DNA of 41,422 nt from Hyphomicrobiales bacterium (GCA_028279265.1 JANQOC010000717.1:1-41422), one strand, 5' to 3'; shown: positions 24,285-30,412, counted from the stretch's first letter. Numbers and translations are program-made. Notes: generated from the sequence alone by a model not told the origin.

Positions 24285-24818
24285 CTATTCGGATGTTGAC
24301 GTTCTCTTTGTTCCATATCGAAACTCCATAAGTTTCATTCGCATTTGGTCAACGTCGAAAATGATCTTTCCATCTTTCTCGTGTTGACAGAGATAAAGCT
24401 GGTTGGCTATGGCACCGGGGTCATCGATGCCTCGGGCCTGGAACCAGGCGCGCTCCTCAGTGGATGCAAAAGTTTCCACACCGTTGATGTGGCAGTTGTG
24501 ACATAAGGGGACCGCCCACCAGTCGGGAGCTTTCAAACCCATGCCGCGGCCACCATAGGATTTCAGGTGATGGGCTTCCAGAGCCCGACCACCCCAACAG
24601 GAAATGCAGAAAGTTTCCCGAATGGCTTTCAGGTAAGCCGGAACCCAACCGTCACGTTTCGTCTTCGGGCTTTTCGATTTTCTTTTTAAGTTTGTCGAGC
24701 CACGGAGTTGAGCTTTCCCGGTTCTCTTGAACGCCGTTCTCCTCAACCCCTTCTTCGGTTTCGAGGCCGAAGGTTTCTTGAAGTTTGAACCGGAAGGCTT
24801 CCTGATTTCGTATGCCAT
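24285..24818 (-). CDS. HNH-type (DUF968/DUF1364-like) nuclease
   Basis: A 177-residue protein. The first ~55 residues are very basic and Lys/Arg/Ser-rich, as is usual before this domain. Then comes a zinc-binding beta-beta-alpha core: C71-x2-C74, the histidine pair H83-H84 in EAHHLKSYGG, the conserved GMGLKAPDWWAVPLC, and C106-x2-C109-H110. This spacing matches the YbcO/NinX-like and Ref-like phage nucleases that act on DNA near recombination genes. The core is complete, so it should be active. Its 5' end overlaps the coiled-coil gene at 24652-24945 in another frame. The ATG at 24818 is chosen over a TTG at 24845. Confidence 0.75.
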   Translation of the reverse strand: MAYEIRKPSGSNFKKPSASKPKKGLRRTAFKRTGKAQLRGSTNLKRKSKSPKTKRDGWVPAYLKAIRETFCISCWGGRALEAHHLKSYGGRGMGLKAPDWWAVPLCHNCHINGVETFASTEERAWFQARGIDDPGAIANQLYLCQHEKDGKIIFDVDQMRMKLMEFRYGTKRTSTSE

Positions 24819-24945
24819 GTTGGAGGTCCAGTAAAATTCGATCAAGTTCGATGATTTCTCTATTCAAGGTGAGAAGGCGGGCGCGGGCGACAGCGACCTG
24901 GGCGGCCAGGTTCGGCCGCCCATCTTTCTTAGTCGTTGGAGACAT
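24652..24945 (-). CDS. Coiled-coil protein overlapping nuclease gene
   Basis: A 97-residue protein with a clear coiled coil (RARLLTLNREIIELDRILLDLQ) and an acidic to basic tail. It shares 167 bases with the start of the HNH gene on the same strand in another frame, and both frames read as sensible protein there. It starts inside the end of the lipoprotein gene; ATGs at 24957 and 24990 are alternatives. Function unknown. Confidence 0.6.
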   Translation of the reverse strand: MSPTTKKDGRPNLAAQVAVARARLLTLNREIIELDRILLDLQHGIRNQEAFRFKLQETFGLETEEGVEENGVQENRESSTPWLDKLKKKIEKPEDET

Positions 24946-25072
24946 TGTTTCGACCATGGGTTTGATCGTAAACATCCTGAGAAATGCCATCAGGATTTCC
25001 CGAATGCTTGGCGAGAAGATCCCCGCACGCGGCCAGAAACGAGAGAAGAATAAGGGAGAAGATGATTTTCAT
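24929..25072 (-). CDS. Small lipoprotein
   Basis: A 47-residue prolipoprotein: MKIIFSLILLSFLAACGDLL gives a short basic start, a hydrophobic core and a lipobox LAAC with the modified cysteine at position 16. The mature part is only ~32 residues, hydrophilic. The ATG is behind GAGGATCACTT. It lies in an early operon, not with the spanins, so an envelope role such as superinfection exclusion is possible but unproven. Confidence 0.7.
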   Translation of the reverse strand: MKIIFSLILLSFLAACGDLLAKHSGNPDGISQDVYDQTHGRNNVSND

Positions 25073-25082
25073 AAGTGATCCT

Positions 25083-25193
25083 CTATAAAATCGGTTGTCG
25101 AAGTTCATAGAGCCAAATACCAGCAACAAGAATGGACCATAAGATAAGAATCACAATAACAGAGATCGCGATTCGTGTAAACCACTTGTTCAT
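25083..25193 (-). CDS. 36-residue single-segment membrane peptide
   Basis: The ATG at 25193 follows GGGGGGATTT and overlaps the previous stop (ATGA). The peptide has a basic start (MNKWFTRIA), one membrane segment (ISVIVILILWSILVAGIWL) and a short polar end. The spacing to the lipoprotein start is 10 bases. Too small for family recognition; coupling and topology support it as real. Confidence 0.6.
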   Translation of the reverse strand: MNKWFTRIAISVIVILILWSILVAGIWLYELRQPIL

Positions 25194-25648
25194 AAATCCC
25201 CCCGTTTATACAGTTCAAAATGACCTTGAATAGCATTCCAAAATTCCAGCGCAACTTCATCATCCTGAATATCAGCCCTGGATTTTACGCCGATAACATC
25301 CCGCAATAAATCGGCTGTTTTTTCTTGCCTGGTCTTTCGATCCCAGTTGTTTTGAAATTCGCCGGCATTGTACGAACTGAACAGAAAAAGTTGGAATTGC
25401 AAATCGTCACAAAGCAAAGCCGCCTTTTGCGCGACAGGGTTTATTGATTTCGGTTTTGCTTGCGGTTCCTCCTCGCCCATCTTGGCGATGGCAACCCATA
25501 GCGTTCGGTCGGGAAGGGGCGGACCTAGCATTTCCAGGACTTCGCCCTGTTGTTCCATTTCAACTTCGAAGACAACCTGGATCTTCTTTCGCTGTAAAGC
25601 CGGGCGCCAGGTGTGATAGGTGGCCTTGATAACTTTCGCGTCGGTCAT
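25190..25648 (-). CDS. Hypothetical early protein
   Basis: A 152-residue protein. The first ~55 residues are beta-rich (KVIKATYHTWRPALQRKKIQVVFEV, then LEMLGPPLPDRTLWVAIAKM), a pattern I associate with uncharacterised phage early proteins near recombination genes; the second half is helical (LCDDLQFQLFLFSSYNAGEF, then SRADIQDDEVALEFWNAIQG). No enzymatic motif is visible. It is coupled to the membrane peptide that follows. Confidence 0.65.
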   Translation of the reverse strand: MTDAKVIKATYHTWRPALQRKKIQVVFEVEMEQQGEVLEMLGPPLPDRTLWVAIAKMGEEEPQAKPKSINPVAQKAALLCDDLQFQLFLFSSYNAGEFQNNWDRKTRQEKTADLLRDVIGVKSRADIQDDEVALEFWNAIQGHFELYKRGDL

Positions 25649-25651
25649 TAT

Positions 25652-25921
25652 TCAGCCCATATATTCATTGCGAAGTAAGAACAGCCGGGCTTTAATCATG
25701 GCGTCGATTTCAACCGGATTGCTTTTTGCCAACTCCAAGCCTGTTATGTCGAAAGAAAAAGGTTCAAAATAGCTTCTAATGAACCAAGCTATGGAAACAG
25801 TAAGTCCATCTTCTTCATAATGACCTCCGACCTCACACCAAACGGGAGGATCATCCATGCTTGATATTTGATTCAAAGCCAGCTTAAAGGCCCATTGGTA
25901 ATTTTCATGTTTGTTTTTCAT
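25652..25921 (-). CDS. Hypothetical early protein
   Basis: An 89-residue protein with a helical start (NYQWAFKLALNQISSMDDPP), a beta middle (GLTVSIAWFIRSYFEPFSF) and a helical end. It overlaps its upstream neighbour by ATGA and lies three bases before the next start. No family recognised; part of a tightly packed early operon. Confidence 0.65.
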   Translation of the reverse strand: MKNKHENYQWAFKLALNQISSMDDPPVWCEVGGHYEEDGLTVSIAWFIRSYFEPFSFDITGLELAKSNPVEIDAMIKARLFLLRNEYMG

Positions 25922-26178
25922 GGATCTTCCTTATAGGGCTTCGGAACCGCGTCTTCATAGGCTATGTCAAAAAAATCCCGGCGCTGTTGATAATTCCAGG
26001 TCCGGATCTGAAGCATATTCATCCACACCTTTTTATACATTCCCGGGGAAACTTCATATTTGGCGGCGAACTTATCCATATGTCTATTGATCTGGATTTG
26101 AACCGACCGTGGGGGATCCGGTAATTTGGCCGCGTGGCGATAGGCGACTTCGGTAAATCTTTTCAGGCTATGACTCAT
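25918..26178 (-). CDS. Hypothetical early protein
   Basis: An 86-residue basic, helical protein (LKRFTEVAYRHAAKLPDPPR; KKVWMNMLQIRTWNYQQRRD) overlapped at both ends by neighbours. A small nucleic-acid or protein-binding role is conceivable; no known family. Confidence 0.65.
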   Translation of the reverse strand: MSHSLKRFTEVAYRHAAKLPDPPRSVQIQINRHMDKFAAKYEVSPGMYKKVWMNMLQIRTWNYQQRRDFFDIAYEDAVPKPYKEDP

Positions 26179-26482
26179 CTAGAATTTCTCCCGTTTCAGG
26201 ATCATAGTTCGGTTCCGCACTGGTCGAAAAAGGTTGATTGACTGTTGGATTTTCCAAAGCTGGATCTTTGAGGTTGTAGCCGTACCAGCCTTTATTAAAC
26301 TTCTGCCCCGCGAATATCAGTTCAACCAGGGTGATGAAGGTTTGAGCATCTTCAGCCGATGGGGCGCGGCGTTTATACATCTCAGCAAATCCATCGCGCA
26401 GTTCAGCGGCCAACTTTCCGACTTTAGCAACATCGCGCTGGAAGGCATCAGTTTCATCTCTGGTGTAATTGGCTTTAATCAT
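26168..26482 (-). CDS. Hypothetical early protein
   Basis: A 104-residue mostly helical protein. Residues ~1-60 form two charged helices (DAFQRDVAKVGKLAAELRDGF, then SAEDAQTFITLVELIFAG), and the C-terminus is Pro/Asn-rich and acidic. The ATG at 26482 has AGGGTGAAAC before it. It is the first gene after the terminator that follows RecT, so it needs read-through or a separate promoter that I could not identify. Confidence 0.65.
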   Translation of the reverse strand: MIKANYTRDETDAFQRDVAKVGKLAAELRDGFAEMYKRRAPSAEDAQTFITLVELIFAGQKFNKGWYGYNLKDPALENPTVNQPFSTSAEPNYDPETGEILDES

Positions 26483-26496
26483 GTTTCACCCTTATA

Positions 26497-26534
26497 AAAT
26501 GCCCCGCCTGGAATATGGCTCAACCAGGCGGGGC
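26497..26534 (-). terminator. Hairpin terminator after RecT gene
   Basis: GCCCCGCCTGG (26501-26511) pairs perfectly over 11 bp with CCAGGCGGGGC (26524-26534). On the minus strand it is followed by ATTTTATAAG, a short T-run, so it may be leaky and let some transcripts reach the downstream small genes. Confidence 0.7.
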
Positions 26535-26573
26535 GCCGACGCTTTGTTAGGGATAGTTAGAAGGGGGCGCCGG

Positions 26574-27431
26574 CTAAACTAATTCCCCAATCTTGTCATT
26601 GATCATCTTCCTCAATTCCATGGCTTCCGCCTTGCGACCGGGTTCGGCCCAGAACTGATTGAAGAAGATTTTATTCCGATCCAGCCAAACCTTAATCGAT
26701 AAGGCATCGTTGGTTTCGACCATCTCTTCGACCTTAGCCGCATATTGATCAAACGGGATCATTTCCTTTTCATTGGTGAGATCTTCGAAACAGATATGGC
26801 CGACAGCTTTCGCTAATTGTTTGCGCTGGCCTTCCTGCCATTGCTTGGCGTCTTCGGTTGGCGTTATATTGACCATCGACCTTTCCCATTCGGTCGGTTC
26901 ATAAATACCTTCAAAGACCGTCGGGAAAGCCTTGCGGAAGTTCTGGGCCTCGCCGCACTTGGCGATTTGGTTGCGGCCGCGCTTGATCCAGTGTTCGCCG
27001 GCCTTGCCGTATTTGTCTATCGGAACAAATTCATCCCAGTAAACAGTGGTTACGGTCGGAAACCAATCGTCGTCCACCTTTTTCCAGATCTTGGTTGTGC
27101 AACTTTCAATCCCGAGCGGGTTGGTTTTTGGGTTTTTCAGTTCATCTTTTATTTCGAACTTTGCCGGTTCATCGTCTGGGCGATATTTGCCCGTTTCTTC
27201 GGCCTTCCGGCGCCAGCCATCAATCCCGACCACGGGGACGATCTTTCGTTTTGCTGGGTCATTCTTATTATAGACCATGAAGTAAATTTCACGGCGCAAC
27301 GGATTAAAGCCGGTCATTTCGGCGAACGTGATGCACCAGTCAACATCGGTCTGGTTATCGATATCTTTGCACGCGGTAGACCAGATCAAGGCCCGTTCGC
27401 GAGAATTAAATGTGATGAGTTGATTTGCCAT
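26574..27431 (-). CDS. Single-strand annealing recombinase (RecT/Bet family)
   Basis: A 285-residue protein of the phage Red-beta/RecT group, which coats single-stranded DNA and anneals complementary strands. Signature parts are the N-terminal helix (CKDIDNQTDVDWCITFAEMTGFNPLRREIYFM, residues ~21-52), KIVPVVGIDGWRRKAEETGKYRPD (~63-85), and FVPIDKYGKAGEHWIKRGRNQIAKCGEAQNFRKAFP (~135-170). The upstream gene is a Gp157-type protein; no exonuclease partner of the lambda Exo type is visible. Starts at an ATG behind AGAAGGGTAATAG. Confidence 0.88.
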   Translation of the reverse strand: MANQLITFNSRERALIWSTACKDIDNQTDVDWCITFAEMTGFNPLRREIYFMVYNKNDPAKRKIVPVVGIDGWRRKAEETGKYRPDDEPAKFEIKDELKNPKTNPLGIESCTTKIWKKVDDDWFPTVTTVYWDEFVPIDKYGKAGEHWIKRGRNQIAKCGEAQNFRKAFPTVFEGIYEPTEWERSMVNITPTEDAKQWQEGQRKQLAKAVGHICFEDLTNEKEMIPFDQYAAKVEEMVETNDALSIKVWLDRNKIFFNQFWAEPGRKAEAMELRKMINDKIGELV

Positions 27432-27455
27432 TCTATTACCCTTCTAAGTTTAGGT

Positions 27456-27482
27456 CGGTGATCTAAGGCGACCCGATCACCG
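27456..27482. promoter_or_regulatory. 8-bp hairpin between Gp157-type and RecT genes
   Basis: CGGTGATC (27456-27463) and GATCACCG (27475-27482) form a perfect stem with an 11-base loop in the 99-base gap. There is no T-run on the minus strand, so it is more likely an mRNA-processing or stabilising structure than a terminator. Confidence 0.45.
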
Positions 27483-27530
27483 AATTTTCCCTTTCATCCA
27501 TATTTCTATGGGATCGCCGCCGGGAATGGA

Positions 27531-28055
27531 TTACTTGAACCGAATGTTCACTTGTTCGCCGCCATTGTCAAGTCCCGCCCCGGGGATAACTCGACCATTT
27601 TTCTCCGCATCCCGGACATCGAGGTCCAAAGATTTTTTATCAAGCTTTGGATCCTGGGGCTGCCAGTAATTATCGGGGATTAATGTTTCGTCTGAGATAA
27701 CCAGTTTTCGCTTGGTAGCCGAAACCGAAACTGTGGCGAGAGGCCGCTCAATTTTCTTAGTTTCCGCGACCTGGCACGCATTGAGGACCGCCGCAAGTAG
27801 GAGACTATATCGTTTCTCAATACGGCTTTTGCGCTGGGAAGCTTCCCCCAGGATGATTTTAATCCCTTCAATAAGTTGTTTGTCATTGGCCATCTGCCAT
27901 AAAGCTTGATCCACCATCTCAAAAAGATCGGTTTCCCCTTCCAGGGTATCTTGGAGTAAGTCGTGATCATCGGCAAAGATATCCGCCATTTGGGATTTAA
28001 GGATCTCGGCAGCGCCGACGGCTTTGTTCAGCTTTGCTTCTTTGGAATGTGCCAT
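27531..28055 (-). CDS. Gp157-family protein
   Basis: A 174-residue protein matching the Sipho_Gp157 layout: a long helical first two thirds with a predicted coiled coil (AILKSQMADIFAD, then IKIILGEASQRKSRIEKRY), followed by the typical end with RPLATVSVSATKRKLVISDETLIPD, KLDKKSLDLDVRDAEKNGRVIPGAGL and IRFK. Genes of this family sit beside RecT-type annealing proteins in many phages, as here, and probably assist recombination; some have been linked to phage resistance. The ATG follows GAAGGGAACC. A terminator stands just upstream, after a 28-residue open frame. Confidence 0.78.
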   Translation of the reverse strand: MAHSKEAKLNKAVGAAEILKSQMADIFADDHDLLQDTLEGETDLFEMVDQALWQMANDKQLIEGIKIILGEASQRKSRIEKRYSLLLAAVLNACQVAETKKIERPLATVSVSATKRKLVISDETLIPDNYWQPQDPKLDKKSLDLDVRDAEKNGRVIPGAGLDNGGEQVNIRFK

Positions 28056-28073
28056 ATTAGGTTCCCTTCAATT

Positions 28074-28111
28074 GAAATGAAAAATGCGGCCAGGAGCGGA
28101 TCTGGCCGCAT
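28074..28111 (-). terminator. Terminator between 28-residue peptide and Gp157-type gene
   Basis: ATGCGGCCAG (28084-28093) pairs perfectly with CTGGCCGCAT (28102-28111), loop 8 bases. On the minus strand the stem runs into TTTTTCATTTC. It lies six bases after the stop of the peptide and 29 bases before the Gp157-type start, an attenuator-like position. Confidence 0.8.
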
Positions 28112-28116
28112 TCGCT

Positions 28117-28203
28117 TTACTGGACGAACTTAATTAACAGGATGAAAAACGCACTGGACGCAACCACAAAAAACGCCTGACCGATCCAGAAATGTTTGGT
28201 CAT
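28117..28203 (-). CDS. 28-residue membrane/leader peptide
   Basis: An ATG at 28203 behind AGAGGATAGGACT opens a 28-codon frame: basic start (MTKHFWIGQ) then a single hydrophobic segment (AFFVVASSAFFILLIKF). It is the first frame after a consensus-like promoter, and its stop is six bases before a terminator. It may be a leader peptide that couples translation to termination, a small membrane toxin-like peptide, or both. Confidence 0.55.
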   Translation of the reverse strand: MTKHFWIGQAFFVVASSAFFILLIKFVQ

Positions 28204-28232
28204 AGTCCTATCCTCTAAGTTTCAGCAACAGG

Positions 28233-28245
28233 TGAACCATAAGTT
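28233..28245 (-). promoter_or_regulatory. Operator-like 13-mer, copy 2
   Basis: AACTTATGGTTCA on the minus strand, identical to 20780-20792 and 32596-32608. Here it covers the -10 box (TATGGT) of the promoter. It ends 29 bases before the ATG at 28203. Confidence 0.65.
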
Positions 28246-28265
28246 TATTCGCGGACTAATGTCAA
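28236..28265 (-). promoter_or_regulatory. Early leftward promoter
   Basis: On the minus strand: TTGACA (28260-28265, consensus), an 18-base spacer, then TATGGT (28236-28241). The spacer also holds GTCCGCGAATA, which matches the core of the 29-base near-repeats at 3112 and 18263. It drives the 28-residue peptide and, if the next terminator is passed, the Gp157-type and RecT genes. Confidence 0.72.
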
Positions 28266-28278
28266 GGGCTTTTTCCAC

Positions 28279-28313
28279 AAAAAAACGGGGCCGTCTATCC
28301 GCCGACGGCCCCG
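28279..28313 (-). terminator. Terminator after Acb2-like gene
   Basis: CGGGGCCGTC (28286-28295) pairs perfectly with GACGGCCCCG (28304-28313), loop 8 bases, with seven T residues on the minus strand. It separates the Acb2-like unit from the early promoter at 28236. Confidence 0.88.
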
Positions 28314-28388
28314 CCCCAGGTTCCCTGATCCTTTGGTGTCGCCATTGATTAGGCCAAGGCGATGGATCCAGGGATCCCACCCCGCGAC

Positions 28389-28676
28389 TTAGTTCATGGG
28401 AAGAGATTCTTCGTTTGATTTTCTGGCGGTTGGGCTCACTTCTCTAGGATTAAAAACGGACTTGACAAAAAACATTTCCACTTCTTCCAAATGGGTTTTT
28501 GCTAAGGAAGACCAGCGCAACCGCCGTCCATCGGATTGTAATTTTTCAAAATCTTCAATTTGCGCTTTTATTCTAGCGATATCGATTTTAAAATTGTTGA
28601 CTAGGTCCACATGGCCTTGGCTTTGAGGCTTATAGCCTTCCACGGGAAGAGCTGCATGTTCGGTTTCGTCTGTCAT
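28389..28676 (-). CDS. Acb2-like (DUF7681) cyclic-nucleotide sponge, anti-CBASS
   Basis: A 95-residue helical protein close to the usual ~94 of Acb2. Acb2 binds the cyclic oligonucleotides made by CBASS immunity and so protects the phage. Matching features are GYKPQSQGHVDLVNNFK near the start, where Y15 and K30 have the same 15-residue spacing as the Y11 and K26 described as ligand contacts in Acb2, and the C-terminal helix RWSSLAKTHLEEVEMFF followed by VKSVFNP, equivalent to the family's R-W-x-x-A-x-T-x-L...F-x-x-x-x-R-A-V-x-x-P. The start at 28676 gives this length; an in-frame extension to 28739 is not needed. Assigned from memory of the family; no search was run. Confidence 0.68.
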   Translation of the reverse strand: MTDETEHAALPVEGYKPQSQGHVDLVNNFKIDIARIKAQIEDFEKLQSDGRRLRWSSLAKTHLEEVEMFFVKSVFNPREVSPTARKSNEESLPMN

Positions 28677-29049
28677 TTTGCTTGATAGCCTTTCTGATAA
28701 GTTGTGTTGCCCGCCAGCGCCACCAAGCGGTGCCAACACGTTGACTTCCCAAGTAAGTGGCGCCGGAAACAGTAGACCAATTGATCAAGTGGACGATGTA
28801 GTTTCCATACCTATCGTCGTGGTGGGCGACACCGTAAACATATCGAACACCATCTTCGCGGAACCATTGAATTCTCGGATTAGGTTTGAGAAGGTCGAAT
28901 ATAGCCATAGGTAAATAATTTAAATCTATTTGCATATGTGCCTGACGGGCGATTGATTGATTCGCAACGAAAACTCCACCATCTGCAAAGACAAACATAT
29001 GGTTGAAGAATGCCCGCCAGGTCTTGACGTTGATAAACTGTTCGTTCAT
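28630..29049 (-). CDS. Hypothetical protein divergent from repressor
   Basis: A 139-residue frame upstream of and overlapping (by 47 bases) the Acb2-like gene. Its centre looks like real protein (MQIDLNYLPMAIFDLLKPNPRIQWF, then VRYVYGVAHHDDRYGNYIVHLI), with a Trp/Arg-rich end. The ATG at 29049 lies 11 bases from the divergent start at 29061 and has no clear ribosome site; internal ATGs at about 29001 or 28935 are possible starts. No family recognised. Confidence 0.5.
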   Translation of the reverse strand: MNEQFINVKTWRAFFNHMFVFADGGVFVANQSIARQAHMQIDLNYLPMAIFDLLKPNPRIQWFREDGVRYVYGVAHHDDRYGNYIVHLINWSTVSGATYLGSQRVGTAWWRWRATQLIRKAIKQNDRRNRTCSSSRGRL

Positions 29050-29052
29050 AGA
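29024..29052 (+). promoter_or_regulatory. Candidate promoter for repressor-like gene
   Basis: TTGACG (29024-29029), a 17-base spacer and CATAGA (29047-29052). The predicted transcript start would be only a few bases before the ATG at 29061, giving a nearly leaderless mRNA, and no Shine-Dalgarno is visible there. It overlaps the ATG of the minus-strand gene. Confidence 0.45.
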
Positions 29053-29060
29053 ATGCAACC

Positions 29061-29306
29061 ATGAAAAAAGAAAATGTGAAAAACGTCCGACAGCTTGTGA
29101 ATTATCTCGGTGGTGATGATGAGTTATCGGACAGATTATCGAATGCCGGCATGCGTATCTCCAAGCAGGGCGTTCGCAAGTGGATATATTTGGGCAACAT
29201 TCCCCTGAAATGGTGGCCCTTCCTTTGTGACTATGGGGATTTTTCAATTGACGAGATGTACCAAATCGTTTTACGCAGCAAGAAAGTGAAGTCTTTAGCT
29301 GCCTAA
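29061..29306 (+). CDS. Cro/YdaS-like helix-turn-helix regulator
   Basis: An 81-residue DNA-binding protein. Residues ~8-52 form a helix-turn-helix of the YdaS/Cro type: VRQLVNYLGGDDELSDRLSNAG, then MRISKQGVRKWIYLGNIPLKWWP, where ISKQGVRKW is the recognition helix and the GNIP turn is typical of phage Cro-like proteins. It is the first gene of the rightward early block and is divergent from the leftward block, the usual place for a switch regulator. A possible target is the 13-base repeat found at three promoters. No oligomerisation domain of CI size is present. Confidence 0.78.
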   Translation: MKKENVKNVRQLVNYLGGDDELSDRLSNAGMRISKQGVRKWIYLGNIPLKWWPFLCDYGDFSIDEMYQIVLRSKKVKSLAA

Positions 29307-29360
29307 TTTGCGTCCAGCGTAAAAAGTTCAAATCTTCAGCCGTTCAGCGGAGAATTTTTT

Positions 29361-29738
29361 ATGCAGGAAACAAAGTGGAAACCCCATATTTTCAATGCTG
29401 CCAAGCGTATGTGGCTCGACGGACGGTCGGGTCAGTATATTGCTTTGCAATTAGGGAATGGGCTGTCATCGTCGGCCGTTGTCTCAAAAATGAACCGGGA
29501 AGGCCTGGCCAGGGATCCGGCAAAACGGATTAAGAAAAAACGGGTTTATGATCCCGCCAAATACGTCAAGAAAAAGCGTTATGTTACCCCGGATCCCTGG
29601 GTCATTCCAAAGCGCCCCCGCCATGCTCGGGGCAAGCACGCTAGTTCCGAGTGGTATAAGAATTGTAATTTCGCTTTTGCTCAAAAGATGGCCCGCGCGG
29701 GTTATCTGCCGGTGTTTCCAGACTGGGTTTATGCATGA
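29361..29738 (+). CDS. GcrA-like regulator
   Basis: A 125-residue protein whose first 50 residues match the GcrA helix-turn-helix: W6, then AAKRMWLDGRSGQYIALQLGNGLSSSAVVSKMNREGLA, equivalent to the family pattern LW-x-G-x-S-x-x-x-IA-x-x-LG-x-x-V-x-R-x-AV-x-x-K-x-x-R-x-GL. GcrA is an alphaproteobacterial sigma70 cofactor that acts at promoters with methylated GANTC sites. The rest (basic KKKR stretches, then a CNFAFAQKMARAGYLP end) differs from host GcrA. It starts behind GCGGAGAATTTTTT and is followed by a coupled gene. It may redirect host RNA polymerase; the GANTC cluster at 21462-21485 is a candidate target. Confidence 0.72.
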   Translation: MQETKWKPHIFNAAKRMWLDGRSGQYIALQLGNGLSSSAVVSKMNREGLARDPAKRIKKKRVYDPAKYVKKKRYVTPDPWVIPKRPRHARGKHASSEWYKNCNFAFAQKMARAGYLPVFPDWVYA

Positions 29739-29920
29739 TGCGATATCTTTGGAAACTGATTGATTATTACATCATTTCACCTATTAGCTTTCGAGGGACG
29801 CCCATTGAACGTTCCTGGTATGAATATAAGGAAGAGCCTTTACAGTTTGAATGCGATGACAATCTAGAAAGGATGATACGTGATAGGACTAAAGCCGCCG
29901 GAAGGCGACAATCGAATTAA
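29735..29920 (+). CDS. 61-residue hypothetical protein
   Basis: A small protein coupled to the GcrA-like gene by an ATGA overlap. It has an aromatic, partly hydrophobic start (MMRYLWKLIDYYIISPISF) and a charged end (DNLERMIRDRTKAAGRRQ), so it could attach to a membrane. It overlaps the next gene by 41 bases. No family recognised. Confidence 0.6.
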   Translation: MMRYLWKLIDYYIISPISFRGTPIERSWYEYKEEPLQFECDDNLERMIRDRTKAAGRRQSN

Positions 29921-30098
29921 AAAAATAATAGCCTTATCCCTTTCGGTTGAAGGGGAACCGGTTCTCCATTGTGAAACAGAGATGGTTAAGGAGCATTACA
30001 TAAGCCTGAACCAGCTCAATAGGACCGAGCGAAACCGGGTTTACTTGGCCCTAAAACATCAAATTGATGGTCTGGGGCCGCGAATTCTGAATCCATAG
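29880..30098 (+). CDS. Hypothetical protein, paralogue of next gene
   Basis: A 72-residue protein starting at a GTG with AAAGGA seven bases upstream. The second half (HYISLNQLNRTERNRVYLALKHQI) resembles the end of the following protein (KKIGLSSNQENRIYEGLKRIL), so the two share a small domain by duplication. Charged and helical; function unknown. Confidence 0.58.
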   Translation: MIGLKPPEGDNRIKKIIALSLSVEGEPVLHCETEMVKEHYISLNQLNRTERNRVYLALKHQIDGLGPRILNP

Positions 30099-30140
30099 AA
30101 TTTCCGGTAACGGTTGCGCGTAACGGAAAAGGGGGATCCC

Positions 30141-30356
30141 ATGTTGATTAATAATTATTCCGATCTCATCAATCAATTATTAGACAATTACGGGATCCCC
30201 GCATCCAACCGGCAATATTCCCGAACCGCCGGCGGCCGAATCAATGGCCTGACCATTATACGGGGCGGGGAACGCATTCAGGTCAAGAAAATCGGCCTTT
30301 CCTCCAACCAGGAAAACCGCATTTACGAGGGATTGAAACGCATCCTGGTCCCTTGA
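30141..30356 (+). CDS. Hypothetical protein, paralogue of previous gene
   Basis: A 71-residue basic protein. The ATG at 30141 follows AAGGGGGATCCC; the frame is open from 30114 but that start has no site. The end (SSNQENRIYEGLKRIL) parallels the gene before it. The middle is beta-like (GGRINGLTIIRGGERIQVKK). Function unknown. Confidence 0.6.
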   Translation: MLINNYSDLINQLLDNYGIPASNRQYSRTAGGRINGLTIIRGGERIQVKKIGLSSNQENRIYEGLKRILVP

Positions 30357-30412
30357 TCTCCATGCTACAAATCAGATAAGGCAAAAGTTCGACATATCGG
30401 GGGACTTCATCT

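Noticed and set aside
26817..27461. 214-residue plus-strand frame opposite RecT
   Set aside because: It mirrors the well-supported RecT gene, has odd composition and no ribosome binding site.
29049..29331. Upstream extension of the minus-strand frame 28630-29331
   Set aside because: The added residues are the reverse of the Cro-like gene and read as noise, so an internal start was preferred.
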